NCBI GenBank assembly: GCA_037043455.1
Contig: JAWPHD010004467.1
Coordinates: 1-64,000, forward strand
DNA from: Cyrtodaria siliqua
Lineage: Eukaryota > Mollusca > Bivalvia > Adapedonta > Hiatellidae
DNA: 64,000 nt
Reading direction: 5' to 3'
Shown here piece by piece: positions 37,018-49,600 of this stretch. The translations under genes were made by a program, and so were the position numbers. How positions within the stretch are numbered: the stretch's first letter is position 1; each line of letters starts with the position of its first letter. Under the pieces are notes generated by a model. The model did no database searches. It saw only the letters and a list, made by a program, of their open reading frames with translations, and was not told where the DNA came from.

Positions 37018-38840
37018 AAAAAAGTTTTGGACCAGGGTAAATAAATTCATATAAAACTAAAACTAGTGGACAATTTAAGTTACTTTTTTTAGTAACCAAT
37101 GTCTACCCTACTCAGTTAGTTTGGTACCAGAAACATTAAGGATCCTCTCATCTGCCCTAAATGAAAAAAGTGCATTTAGTTTTATATGTGATTTTGTAGG
37201 AGTTTGTGCATGTTTTGCATATCGTTTTAAGCGTCTTCGAACCAAGATTTTGAAAATAACAATGTTTATGCACATTTTTTTTTTTTTTATTATTAATATT
37301 TTGTAAAAATGTAAACGTAATTTGGGCATCATACGACGGAATCTCAAGTTCTTTTTATTTTACGGCTTTGGACAAAATAATTATGAAGAAGTCAACTTCA
37401 ATGTCTACCTCAGGCTGTGCCATTTGAATTTTGTCAAAATTTAATGTCACAATACCGATAAACACCTATATTTTCAAATATATTTACAATTTGGGTCTAT
37501 TTTTATGACTATTTTTATATCTTCACGTGCATGCTTACACGGGATATTATGGAGGTTTGACAGCTGGATATGAGTACGGTTTTATGAATGTTTCATGCTG
37601 ATCGGGAGGCGATCGCATAAGCAACCAACTTTAGCTAGGTAAAACAATCATATAGCTACCTTGCTTTGTCAAATGCTGAATAGAAATCGTCCATATCCAG
37701 AAGGAAATTGCAATATTATCATATTTTTCGCAATTTCGGAAGTGCCAAATAACATACGAATAACATACACCGGAAATTATAACCGAAAAAATAGGTTCCA
37801 CGTTGCAGGTGCACGTCGTAAATGTGAAAATATTAAAGGATGTAGTAACTGTGTAATATTTATAGAAAATTAGGATGCGTATGATCTTAAATAAACACGG
37901 AAATAGAAAACTTTATTAAAATTGAGAAAAACTCCCCATCTTACTCGATGAGTTTGAGAAGACTATTTCTGGCGTAAGAATACATTACCAAAACAGAGTG
38001 AAGCCAGAAAATTATTGTAAACAAACGTCGGCGAACCTATAAATAAAGCGACATCTCATGTCCGATCAAAGAACAGTATTGACGGTATGGTTAAATATAT
38101 CAAGGATGATATATTGCATGTTCATCTTTAACTAGAAACTCCACTTAAACACGTGTATTTGGTTAATATGCATCACCACTGTCTAGGGCAAAAAAATGGC
38201 GACATGCAGTTTAACACGAGGTCACGTTCGAGGTCAAAATATGTAACGTTATATTAGTTGGCGTGGGATTTTCGGCTTGGCACAGCCTTCAGTATATCAA
38301 AACAGAATTATTTCCATTATGAATTTTCATTTATTTCTCATTTTGAAGTAACTTGAGATTCCGTCGTATGATGCCCAAATTACGGTTACATTTTTACAAA
38401 ATATTAATAATAATAAAAGAAATTGTGCAAAAACATTATTATTTTCAAAATCTTGGTTCGAAGACGCTTAAAATGATATGCAAAACATGCACAAACTCCA
38501 ACAAAATAACAAAATCACATATAAAACTAAATTTACTTTTTTTTCATTTTGGGTGGTTGAGAGGAACCTTAAATTCAAAACAAGATTTGATTTTTAAAAA
38601 ATATCGCGAACACACAAAGGGTCTGTAAAAAATGTTGCAAAGTTCATAAAAAGTAACAGTTACAAACATTCGAGTAACCAATAAAAAGATTTTTATTTTT
38701 TTGCAAACTTTTATTATAAAAGATAGTTGATCTATTGTCAATTATCAACTGAGATAATAAGGGTTATGGTCGAATGTCACGGTTCAGCGATCATTGTACG
38801 GGTTCGAACACTGCCCTGGTCCAAAACTTTTTTTACCGAG
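37018..38840. mobile_element. Long inverted-repeat (foldback-like) element
   Basis: 37108-37365 and 38345-38580 are inverted copies, about 85% identical by eye, sharing for example GATTCCGTCGTATGATGCCC. Outer ends AAAAAAAGTTTTGGACCAGG and its complement lie at 37018 and 38838. The 1-kb centre has one 70-codon frame (37661-37873) of no known kind and no transposase. It appears inserted into a MITE, whose two halves flank it. Confidence 0.75.
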
Positions 38841-39077
38841 TATATATGCAAGCAGTTTTAATGTCCAAATGAAGCTGGATTAATATTTCTTGCCTACCGG
38901 ACAAGGATACCCGTCGTTTTACCGGGGCTAGATATTTCCATCTCACCCTAGGGTCGAGATAAAATTCATGCGCGCCAACATCCGGTGTGCCGGAAAACAT
39001 GCAAAACGTTAGTAGCTGGCGGCGTCAACGCACAACTTGTCTCTGATATACAAGAAAAAGAATCCATCGTGGGTATT

Positions 39078-39192
39078 CGGTTCAGATAGGGAATTCCAAC
39101 CCTTGGTATAAGTGTTTTAATCGGAACCTCGGCAGGGCCTCGTTTCCGATAAAAACACGTTTACCTCGGGTTAGAATTCCCTATCTGAACCG
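39078..39192. repeat. 115-bp hairpin (MITE-like)
   Basis: A perfect outer stem CGGTTCAGATAGGGAATTC and complement, then an imperfect inner stem with ATCGGAA / TTCCGAT around a GGCAGGGCC loop. Transcribed, it would fold into a long hairpin. Confidence 0.8.
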
Positions 39193-39371
39193 GATACACA
39201 TAAATTTCCACCGAAACGTTAAATCAATCGTATGCATATAGCTATTTGCAGAAAGACTGTGGGAAAATGGGTGAGAATGTCAGCATGATATAGATTATTT
39301 ACTCACCTACTATCATCATCTGACAAATCTTACACTTAATCCAACACAAGGATGCAACAACAAAATTACCG

Positions 39372-39412
39372 CAGCGTGGCCTAGTGTGGTAGAGCGGGAG
39401 GCTGTGGGCGGG
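39372..39412 (+). repeat. tRNA-like A-box fragment
   Basis: GTGGCCTAGTGTGGTAGAGC resembles a tRNA D-arm. No B box follows, so it is a truncated SINE head. Confidence 0.35.
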
Positions 39413-39526
39413 TCATTCATAAAATATCTCCTTTGACGTTAAGCATATAGCGGGTAGTTGTAAGGAATTACCGAGCATTAAGCTCACTAATACAAGTAGA
39501 ATGACTGAAATATAACTAAAAGCGAC

Positions 39527-39700
39527 GTTAAAGCTACACAGTCCCTATTTTAACTGGTAATGAATGAGTCACGTGTGAAGTAGTTTCATCGACGAACACC
39601 CCAAAAGTCGGCTAACTTTTTTTTCTGGAAAAAATACTGTTACCTGTGTATAGGTACGATGTGCACTGGTCGGTGTATATACAGTAAATGATTAAATGAT
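39527..39700. repeat. Dispersed repeat, inverted relative to 15.1 and 17.6 kb
   Basis: GTCCCTATTTTAACTGGTAA to CCCCAAAAGTCGG is the complement of 17560-17660. GTATAGGTACGATGTGCACT is the complement of about 15165-15190. Confidence 0.75.
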
Positions 39701-39703
39701 TTC

Positions 39704-39705
<2 letters not shown>

Positions 39706-39745
<40 letters not shown>
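39706..39745. repeat. (TG)n microsatellite
   Basis: Twenty TG dinucleotides. Confidence 0.97.
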
Positions 39746-39746
<1 letters not shown>

Positions 39747-39879
39747 GTTCTAATGTTTAAAGTCCCTCCGACAACATATACAGAACAAGCGCAATCCGGA
39801 GACGCGTATCTTGAGTGTAATGGTCACACTAGAGTCTGGACTTCTCTAGATGAGTGTGTTGGTTGATCTGGTGCTGCTG

Positions 39880-40380
39880 TGCTGTGTAGTCATTTCCGTT
39901 GTCTGTATGTAGTTGGGTTGTCGCTTTCGCTCTTTTAGTTTTCGCTGCGGCGGTGAAGTGGGGGGTCTGGACGACGTCTAGGTGGTGCTGTCTACAACGC
40001 TACTAGAAACGATCCCTTTTAGGGCCACATCAATCACAGTATGACCCCTGCGCCGCACACACCGCCCGACGTCCTGTCACCCTTCGGTCTTCTGTCGAAT
40101 GTAGGCCTCGGCCTTCGCGTCGATAACGGGATTATGGTTGCGTCCCGTGATATCTCAGCTCCGGCTCCGGTCCGCGGATTTCTGACTTCCAGATGCTGTA
40201 GACATCAGATGATTGTGATGGGATGGGATGCAGGAGACATCTTCACTCTCGGTCTAATGACAGTCAGTCTGCTAATCGCTCTCGGCCTCGACGTCGATGC
40301 TGGTGGTTACGGTACGCCACAATTTGACCTCAGCTCCGGCTCCAAGTTTTCCGCAGACTGAATGTCATCAGTGCCCACCC
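39880..40380. other. GC-rich island with a 106-codon frame
   Basis: Markedly higher GC than its surroundings. A plus frame at 40041-40361 runs 106 codons (MTPAPHTPPDVLSPFGLL...) and the phrase CAGCTCCGGCTCC occurs twice (about 40157 and 40332). No domain is recognised. It may be an internal part of an unidentified mobile element or an exon-poor CpG island. Confidence 0.35.
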
Positions 40381-40501
40381 AGCGACGTGCACGCGGTGAA
40401 GATAGCAGGTGGTTTTCCTGCGCTTAAATACTCGATTTCGACATGAACTGGTGAACATGACGTTACAAATAGACACGCATGCAAAGAAGAAATCGATTGA
40501 T

Positions 40502-40825
40502 AAAGAGGCATACGGCAATCTTGACCCTTTCAAAACTCACGGTGTCCCGTTAGTTGTTCTGCATAACGTGCATTTGTTCAATCATTAACATTAATTAGGA
40601 AAGAGTACTATGAAGCAAATTGTTTTTGCATATTATTAATCGGTGACTATACTGCAACAATGCTATAATTAAACCGATGGTAGAATAATAATTAAAACAT
40701 GAAAAATCAAAATTTCTTTCAATTATATGCAAGCAGGTTTAAAACCAAAAAATACTGGATAAATAAATTGAGACGTTAATGTCAATGCTTGATAAACGCT
40801 TCAAGATTGCCGTGTGTCCCTTTAA
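40502..40825. mobile_element. MITE, AAGGGACAC family
   Basis: Terminal inverted repeats GGCATACGGCAATCTTGA and TCAAGATTGCCGTGTGTCCC; interior with GGTGTCCCGTTAG. No coding frame. Both ends are present. Confidence 0.8.
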
Positions 40826-41213
40826 ATCCAATTTCTTTTTGATTCCTGTGGACATACCATCAATGTTAACATTTTTCCTCTTTTTTTATTTAACTCAGAC
40901 CACTGCTACAAATATGACTGAAATATTGTTAAAATAACCTGTGCTGTGTGATTAAATAAATAATACACCCTGTTTTCGCGCCAAATTTCTAGTGCACGGA
41001 AGATTAAAAATATGCTATAAATGCGCTCAAAAAACAAGGATCATCACATTAACATTATTAAATTCTGTACAAATTATATAACAGATTACGTATACTCTAA
41101 GTCGTTAAAAAGTGTAAACATTTATTTTTTCTTTGCTTATTAGGTACCATACTGTTGCCTGAAACCTGAAAAAAACTATAGCTCAGACCGGTGTCGATTT
41201 TCTAGCGCATTTT

Positions 41214-41480
41214 AAAGGAACATACGGCAATATTTAATTTTAAAAATTCACGGCGTCCCGCTAGTTTTTCTGCATAACTTACATTTGTTCATTCATTCAT
41301 ATTAATTAAAAGAATATTATTAAGCAATTTGTTTTTGAATATTATTAATTTTTGATATTATTGCACCGATAATTTATTAAAAACTTATTGTATATTAAGA
41401 CGCAATAGTGAAAATGATACTTTATATATAAATCGAAACAACCATTTCAAACACCTAAAGAGTGCCCTGTGTCCCTTTTT
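41214..41480. mobile_element. MITE, AAGGGACAC family
   Basis: Left end AAAGGAACATACGGCAAT, right end GCCCTGTGTCCCTTT, interior GGCGTCCCGCTAG. About 267 bp, more diverged than its neighbour at 40502. Confidence 0.75.
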
Positions 41481-42000
41481 AAGCACTTTTTTTTACAAGA
41501 CAGTCTGTCTGCGTCTTAAATACCATAGTGTGTGTCTGCATCATAAAGTAAATAATCATTTTTTTGCAAAGGAGAGAATTATTTCGTGAAAAAGCTAAAC
41601 AAAACAACCGAGTTCCAATAGCAACCGACGTTGTAGAGTGTGTAATCATAACAGACTTATTATTTAACATTTTCTTTAAAGGGACATTAGCTGTAACGTT
41701 TAGCTTATAAATTGCAAATGAATATTTACTTAATAGAAACAAGATGTTTTGACGGAATTCAATAGCGGTTTTAAAAAAAGTACGACTTCGTCGGGTTAAA
41801 CTCACAATCCACAATAAAATACTCTCACGGGTATTAATAAAACAAAACCTGACGCCAGGTTGGGGAATATATTTGCTGAAATTCGTAAAAACTGAATTGA
41901 TTTTAACTACGTATAAGTTAGCAGAAATGGTTTTTATTGACGAAATAAGTAAGATGAAACACCTGTGTGTTAGAAAAAAAGGTAGATACAAATAAATCAA
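41479..42000 (-). CDS. Unrecognised 173-codon open frame
   Basis: This is the longest frame in the window not explained by a simple repeat, RT debris or a known domain. It is rich in Phe, Ile, Leu, Ser and Lys, with hydrophobic runs near both ends and in the middle (ILLWIV, NILFLLSKYSFAI). No signal motif, domain or splice context is evident. It starts 1.35 kb upstream of the GPCR on the other strand and ends at the MITE boundary. It may be chance in AT-rich DNA, a decayed element frame, or a lineage-specific gene. Confidence 0.2.
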   Translation of the reverse strand: MIYLYLPFFLTHRCFILLISSIKTISANLYVVKINSVFTNFSKYIPQPGVRFCFINTRESILLWIVSLTRRSRTFFKTAIEFRQNILFLLSKYSFAIYKLNVTANVPLKKMLNNKSVMITHSTTSVAIGTRLFCLAFSRNNSLLCKKMIIYFMMQTHTMVFKTQTDCLVKKSA

Positions 42001-42053
42001 AGTTTATAATACAGTAGCTAAATAATTATATGTTGGTATTAGTAGCGCCTGCA

Positions 42054-42336
42054 GCGGCGTACCGTGATCAATATTTGAGATACTCACGGGGTGTAGTTGT
42101 GTGCTGATGGGGGTCCGGGCGGCTCCCCCGAGAAAATTTTAAAATAAAAAAAAACGATTTGCGCATTCTGGTGCATTTTAAGATTAAAATATTATGTAAA
42201 AATTGGTTAAATTTATCCCCTAACCCACTTGATCATCATTCTTAATGCAGATTTCGACTTTTAAGACTTCTTTTTTTTCCAAGTTCAGATTCCGATGTTA
42301 CTCACGTGAGTACTGGAGTATGCCATGGTACGCCGC
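42054..42336. mobile_element. MITE-like element with GCGGCGTACC ends
   Basis: Left GCGGCGTACCGTGATC and right CATGGTACGCCGC form short terminal inverted repeats, and TACTCAC...GTGAGTA subterminal pairs reinforce them. The interior has GGGGGTCCGGGCGGCTCCCC and no frame. Confidence 0.7.
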
Positions 42337-43354
42337 TAGCCTGTAACGGTTAATGGTTTACATTTGGCAAACTAGTAAAACTCTTCAAAACCTATAAGGT
42401 TATACTTCATGCATAAATAATAGTCGATCATACTATGTACATTCATAAATCATAATCATTCGGGGACTCGTTCCTACTATTTACAATGCCATAAACTCTC
42501 TACCATATTTCATATTGAACTGCTTTGCAATCAGAAGTATTGATTCGGCGTTGTTTGTTCACATACTTTCAACGATTCTTATCGATGAAGACAGTCGCGA
42601 GGTTGTATATCTAACTCGCCCCCAACAAGGGGTGAAAGCAGTTACAAAATTGAATATGCGTTTGAAGAGCTCGTTGATAAAATACTCGATATAAGTTACA
42701 GTAATCTACACGTGATTCAGTTATACTAAAGGTTTTGAGTGATTTTTTACTGCTTAAAATGCTACTTGAATGGGGATATGCTAAACCGTTGCGGTATTAA
42801 TAGCTGTTTTATTCACAGGAAGTCAGATTTCGAAACGATATTAATTTTTGAAATTCTGAGTCAAGTATGTCATTTGTTCATGATGAAAAAGAATAAAGTA
42901 AATACTTACCAACTAGATGAAAGGAGATATGGTTTAATGACTGGTTAATTGAACTGTGTGCCGGTTTGGAAACACAATTAACCAGATGGAAGATACTCGG
43001 AAAATATAGAAGCCCTTTCCATTGTCGTTACGCGTGCAAGGCGAGTATGTCGCAAAAATGGTATTCAAGAACAACGCGAAAAACGGAATTCGAATGTATT
43101 TATAATTCAGTTATAAGTTAATTGTTTCTTTCATGTCTACTGAGCACATGGATGATATGTTAATGACTTTCAAAAGAAAAAAGGAATTGTAAACGTGTTA
43201 TATAAAAACTCGACATAAAATTGGAGAAAAAAGTGACTATAATTCAGATTAATAAACAGGGATCGTGTTATAAAATAACCCAGAAATGTGGCTTCATCTG
43301 AATATTTCAGTAAAATTCTACTTCTAATTAGACTTTATATATAGTGTCTTCAAA
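42337..43354. other. Region upstream of the GPCR start
   Basis: No confident promoter element was seen. A TTTATATATAG run at 43334-43344 lies just before the ATG at 43355 and may be 5' leader rather than a TATA box. Upstream non-coding exons cannot be excluded. Confidence 0.35.
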
Positions 43355-43691
43355 ATGTCGACCTCTGGTTGCCATCCTACCGTACAGGAATACGATTTCA
43401 GTAAATTACAGTATCCAGGCAGCATTAAAGTGTTTCCGGCCTGGGAAATATGGGTAAAGGTCATACTTGCAGTGATCGTGGAGCTGGTGGCCCTAATCGG
43501 CAATATTATTGTGATAATTATCGTGATACGCTTCAAACATATGAAAACTACGACGAATTACTACTTGGTGAACCTGGCAATATCGGACTTGCTAGTGGTC
43601 ATCATGCCAGTATGGATACACGTGACCCAAAGTCTGAACGAGTTCTGGGTCTTTGGATCATTCCTGTGCAAGTTCAACCCATTCTTGCAAA
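43355..43691 (+). CDS. GPCR exon 1 (N terminus, helices 1-2, start of helix 3)
   Basis: Encodes residues 1-112 plus the first base of codon 113. The donor is CAAA|GTAGGT. Reading on without splicing meets a stop six codons later, which supports the junction. No signal peptide; the first helix spans about residues 33-58. Confidence 0.92.
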
Positions 43692-46600
43692 GTAGGTTTA
43701 ATCTTTAGTTATTGAAAACAAAATATATTTAGGACTATTGGATGGATGGGGTATGGTTGGTTAAGTGAAATGTTCAACCAAATACATATTGTATCACGCA
43801 CGAGCAATGTCAACCATCCGGAGTACAAGTTAACTTGGACCAAACGTTTAGAATATAAAGGGCATACTTACTGCCATAATATCATGTTCGCATCAGTAGT
43901 ATTGAATTTCTTCATGTGCTATGTGGTTGACAATGCTTGTGCTTGAAGGGACACATGGCAATCTTGATTTTTTGGAAACTAGCGGCGTCCCGTTAGTTTT
44001 TCTACATAAATTGTATTTGTTCAATCATTAATGTTAATTATAAGAATTGTATTAAGCCATATATTTTTGCATATTATTAATTTTTGATATTATTACACCA
44101 ATAATATATTAAAACTTATAGTATAGTAAAACGAAATAGTGACTACTTAAAATTTGATTTATTTAAATGTTACCAGGGTAAAACTAAAAACGATACTAGA
44201 TATATAAATCGAGACACCCATTGCATGATTGCCCTGTGTCCCTTTAAAATACGAATTTTGTCAAAACTTTCACTTGATCATACCCCATCAATTCTTTGTT
44301 CAGTTGTTTCTAAAGATGGCTACCCAATAGTCCTTAATGTACTATTATTATTATATTAAGATAAATATAAATATGATATAAAAAAAAAACAAGCATATAC
44401 ATCGAAACTCGAAGGAAAGGTAAGTGTCCCATCGCAGCATCTGTGACATAAGGTAAATTGTTGTTGAATGGTGTTTTGCATCATTTCAGCACATTTTAGG
44501 CTATATATGACGGCCGATTTGTTAGCGGCGGAAACAGTAAACTCACTTTTTCGTTGGTTGAACCAGATCCTCATCTATCTTTCTCACTTACAAGTCGAGC
44601 TCCCAGTGGCATTCGCACCGACAGCGGTGCGAGGCGAGAATATTTCAAACGCAGCATTTTTACTTTCCTGGTAGTAAGTATTAGGGAACATATAACTTGG
44701 AAAAGAATTTAGGCAAATTAAAAATTTAAACGCACGCATAACTGTTGAATCACAGACATTCTTAAACACGAAATATGCATAAAAAAGGGGCGTTAATTTC
44801 TAATAAATCGCCAAATAAGACAACCAACAATGAAACAAAATCCAAAATCACAAAATGTATCAAAAGTAAAACAAGAGGGCCAAAATTACCCTGAATCGAG
44901 CGTCTTAGGATCTTCGCAATAATGAAAAAAGTTTCTCTACACAATCTTTGGACCCGGAGGTCGCAGCCATCTTTGATGCCAGGGACTTCAAATAAGCAAA
45001 CTTGATAGTCCAGGGGTTAGCGATCATTATTGATAATAAAGGACAACAGGCCTGTGGATGCTCTACAAGCTAACATGGCTATTATATCAAGGGGTTTCAT
45101 CACGTTTTCTAGGTTACGCCACTGAACTTGGATAAGTTCAAACCCAGTTGCATCAGACTAGACACATCAGAGTTATAGCCTTTGATCTTTTTTTAAAACT
45201 GTTTTCCGGTAGGTCTTAGACTATTCAAGCCAGTAGAGTGATACAGGCCCTTGTGCATCTCTTGTTCCCGGAAGACTACTTAATACACGCCACTCTGTAA
45301 ATGACATAATTTTAGACATGGAGGTCATCTTGAGTGACAGTTTGGCCATAAAACACAAATCTGTCTATCCATCAGCAATTTCATAAAATAATATTCTAGT
45401 CTAGATTTGAAACAGTTTAATGACAATTGATCTAAGATTTTGGTAGGTCGCCCAAGATCGCCAAGTTGGCTTAAACTATGTGAAATTTATGGAAATTTGA
45501 AATGTCCAGCAATCGTGCAATTATTCATACAATCTTTCCTATCAAACCTTGCATTCTCAATACTTTCAGTACTTTGATTTATCAATAAAGCCATTAATTA
45601 TGTAGGGGAAATAACCCTGCAAGTGATGTGGCAAATATCGCCGCCAGTGTCGCACCGTTTTACTTTGCACGTAATGAAATCAGTGTCTGTCGAACGGATT
45701 GCGTTTGCATTGCACCGACTTTGTTTTCGTACGATCATTTTACTTACCACCAGACTAAATGTGTTTGCGTTAAACTGATTCATATTGCATCATGCTGATT
45801 TACTTTGTTCTGTATCACTTCACATTTTTTATGAATCATTTACCGACTTGTACTTTATTGTATTGCATTAGTTTTTTTTGTCAGATGGTTTGTCATTGCA
45901 CTGAATGATTTCTATTTGCGTCGTATGGTTTGAAATTTAACACCGTATCATTTCACTTCGAACCGTATCAGTTTACTTTGTAACGAATGAACAGAGTTTA
46001 CACGTCGCATCGAATCAATATGTACGTCATCAAATGACTTCATGTTGAATTAAATGGCCTGTCATTGAATGGTTTGTAAATATCCACATTTTGACGGTTA
46101 TGCCTTCCCATAATATGAGAACATATTATTGTTCAACTTTGTGTCAGATGATGCGGCTCATCTGATAGATTTTGTATGTAGTAAGCATATTAAAACATAC
46201 AACCATGTTTTTCATTATTTGTATTTTGGTTTTATTTTTGTTCTAAAAACTAAAAAAACGCAACTGATCAACGCAGATAGCTAACATGTTTTACGTTTTT
46301 ACTTTATAAAAGTAATGTACAAAGTATTATATAGCTATATCAAGAATATGGTATTCAAGGGGGAAATTAAACTGCCCCAGTCAGTCAATGTCATCGCATG
46401 CTAGCAGTAGATTAGCAAGCTTTTAATGCCAGTCCACACTCAGCTAAGCCTTAAAATAAAGCATTCAGACTCCGTGCCGTTATGACATTGCATTACATAA
46501 TACAACGCATGACTTGTCTAACAACATAAAGTATACAAGTGCACTCCTGCATTGCATTTGTGTCCATCTATATTAGGTCATCACAGTACACATTTGTATT

Positions 46601-49600
46601 AACTGTCTATGCTGATGTAACGATATCATACTACCATGTTTAGTATCAATTCATGTTGTCTCTTCTCAAAACGAAATGCAAGGAACAATTGAGGCCTTTT
46701 TGTATGATATTAAACTAACCGACTTTTTTCCTCTTGTTTCAGTCACAGCCATGTGTGCTAGCATGTTTACCCTGTTAGTGATTGCTGGTGATCGCTTTTT
46801 TGCCATTATGTTTCCCATGAAATCTCGAGTGACAAAGCGTAAGGTCAGTTACCTGCTTATTGCCGTTTGGGTGTCGGCCATCGCTATTGCCGTTCCGATA
46901 TTGTTTATGTATTTCTACCAAGAAAGAAAATGGTCAAACCTTACTGAAATGTATTGCGATGAAAAATGGCCAATGAAGGAAAGAGGCGACGGGAGCTGTG
47001 ATTATGGTTTAGCGTCCAAAAAGGCGTATTGGATTGTCGTCTGCTGCGTGTTGAACTGGACGCCAATGTTATTTATGATGTTGGCATACACATTAATAGT
47101 ACGGAAGCTGAGGAAGCACAAGATTGTACCGAAGTTAGGCGCATCGTCGAAGTCATCTGTACAGGAGAGGTCGAAACGTCGGGTAAGTATCTATCCATTT
47201 ACGGTATTACCTTTCTATGGGTGAATTATCGGGACATCTCAGTGAAAGAAAGCTCATACTAAAATGTTACGGATTACGGACGCAGATAACGTTCAATAAA
47301 AATAAAAACAAACAAAAAATGATTTAAAGTGCAGTAATTTATTATTTATCTGCTGGGTTTAATTAAAGGAAAATCCTTCACTCGATGATAGTCGTGTTTG
47401 TTTCACTCGCTCACATCCGCTTGTTCGTGAAGAGAACAACACGTCTATTATAAAGAATTTCCATATAATCGATCCCAGCAGTTAAATCATCTCTGTTTCT
47501 ACCAAAACAGGGTTCAGAAACACTCATATATTGGATAATTCTATTAAATTCTAAAAGCCAACCACAGCTGGAAATTCAGATATATGATTTGTAACGGTAC
47601 TCTAAAAAATCAAATAATATATAGGTCCTATATGCATTTCTATACACAAATTGTCTTTAAATATCAAATAGCAAATATTATTGTCAGTGATTGACATTTG
47701 TATTGCATAATTTTCATTGAATCCGCATATTAAGTCAAGGTCTGACATTTGACATACATAGTGTGTTTTCATAAATAGTAAGTACACTCTAAATCATCAT
47801 GCATATTATTAATCCTACATATAATTGATATGTTTAATTACTATTAATATATATTTATTCAAAATACAAAAGACCTTTAGGTCCATGAGTACACAGGTAC
47901 AACACAATACATTATATATACACACGGCAATAAATGGCAACATATAAAGTCTATTTTGTCACATATCATTTTTTGTCATACATTTTCTCCATTACTCACT
48001 TACTAAGAAGTGTTTCGGTTCAAGATTCGATCTCTTGGGAGAGTAAAAGAGTGATTATTTATATATATATCAACATGTAATGTATTATGTTATTACATAC
48101 ACATATATAGCTATACTAATTGATTTGTAATACATTAGATTAATTATTATAGATAATAGAATTTCTTAGTCTAAACCCCTCATATACATATGTAGATAGA
48201 TTTCTTATAGTTGTTCCATTTTCACATGTTATTAACTGAATGAACTTCGGAATATTAGGCCAGAAATGGCGATTTATATATGTTTTCCTTAAATCAGCAT
48301 ATAGTGTACATTCTAAAATAAAATGAAATTCGTCTTCCAATGTGTTACAAACGGAACATGTCCTTTCATTAACTGGTGTTTTATGTGGCTTATGCCAACG
48401 CCCTGACTCTATATGTAACCTATGTGATGACATTCTCAGTTGTGACAATACCACACGGAATTTTCTTATTTTAACAATATCTAAGTAAGGTTTATACGTA
48501 AACTCATGAAACAACGAATATGTGTTAGCCCTAGTCGATTCATGTATACGTGTATTCCAATTTTGTATAAAAGTAGCGGTTAATCTTTGTTTAAACACTG
48601 TTATGAAGGCATTTGTATGTCCTAATACATGTGTAGTATGAAGTACAGCACAGCTACTATTGCTTACACAATTGTAATAGCATAACAATTCATCCCACAC
48701 ACTTATTACACAATTGTATCACAATACCCTCGGTAAAAAGCTTTATAGTTTAGGAAATTATATGTTGCTTTGAAACATTCTCATGTTTAAGTTATGCTAT
48801 TCCAAAATGCCAGCTGTCTTAAAGCACCATACTAATCCAGGCGTACATGTCCCTCTATTGGAAATGCTTAAAATAGCACTTTAATGAACAGTCTGCATTC
48901 TGCGCTATTCTGTGCTTGACAAGGCTAACATCTGGTCCCACTCTCCCTAGATTTGACCTTCTGGATGAAGAAAGAAATTACCTTATATAGCGTTTTATTA
49001 TAAGCACCATCCGAACTATATGTTTTGGCCATACTCTGAAACAATATCAAGCTTTGAGAACAACAACAAATGAATTCAAACATTTTAAATGCGAACTTTT
49101 TTGCGTAAGGTGCTATGTGACAACTCACTTCAAGACCAACTGCAGTGTGCGACCCAGGAGTCACTGATGTTGCGACCACACTACAAAAAGTCATTAATAC
49201 AGCATACACACATTGAAAACTATTTTGAAAATCTTCAAAACCATGGTCACTCGATTAATAAATGCGTCATGGTCGCAACGTGCTGGTGTAGGGTCGATGC
49301 CCTTTGCGACAGTTTTCTTTTTTCTGTTTTTCTAGTTCGCTCTTTTCGACTCTGATTAATGGATTCTATTTCGTGGTGTAATGTGGCTGAAAACAAAACT
49401 ACAATAGAAGATACAAAAGTCGAACATAAATAGCAGCATTCACAGAACTCCATTCGCAACATCTCGTACACTGCTATGACACTGCTTCACCATTGTATAG
49501 TCTAGATCATCTGCGATGCTTGCTTGTTTTCAAGACAAACGTCTTGAACAAAGTTTGATTTTTGCCGATACACTGGTAGGGTTTCTGATTGGCTGAGACA

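Larger units (their letters stand above)
43692..46742 (+). other. GPCR intron 1 (3051 bp)
   Basis: GT-AG intron, phase 1. It holds a MITE (43945-44247), an inverted SINE (44455-44660), dispersed-repeat text near 44875-45260 (ACAAGAGGGCCAAAA) and a degenerate minisatellite (45640-46080). It ends in a strong polypyrimidine tract and TTTCAG. Confidence 0.85.
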
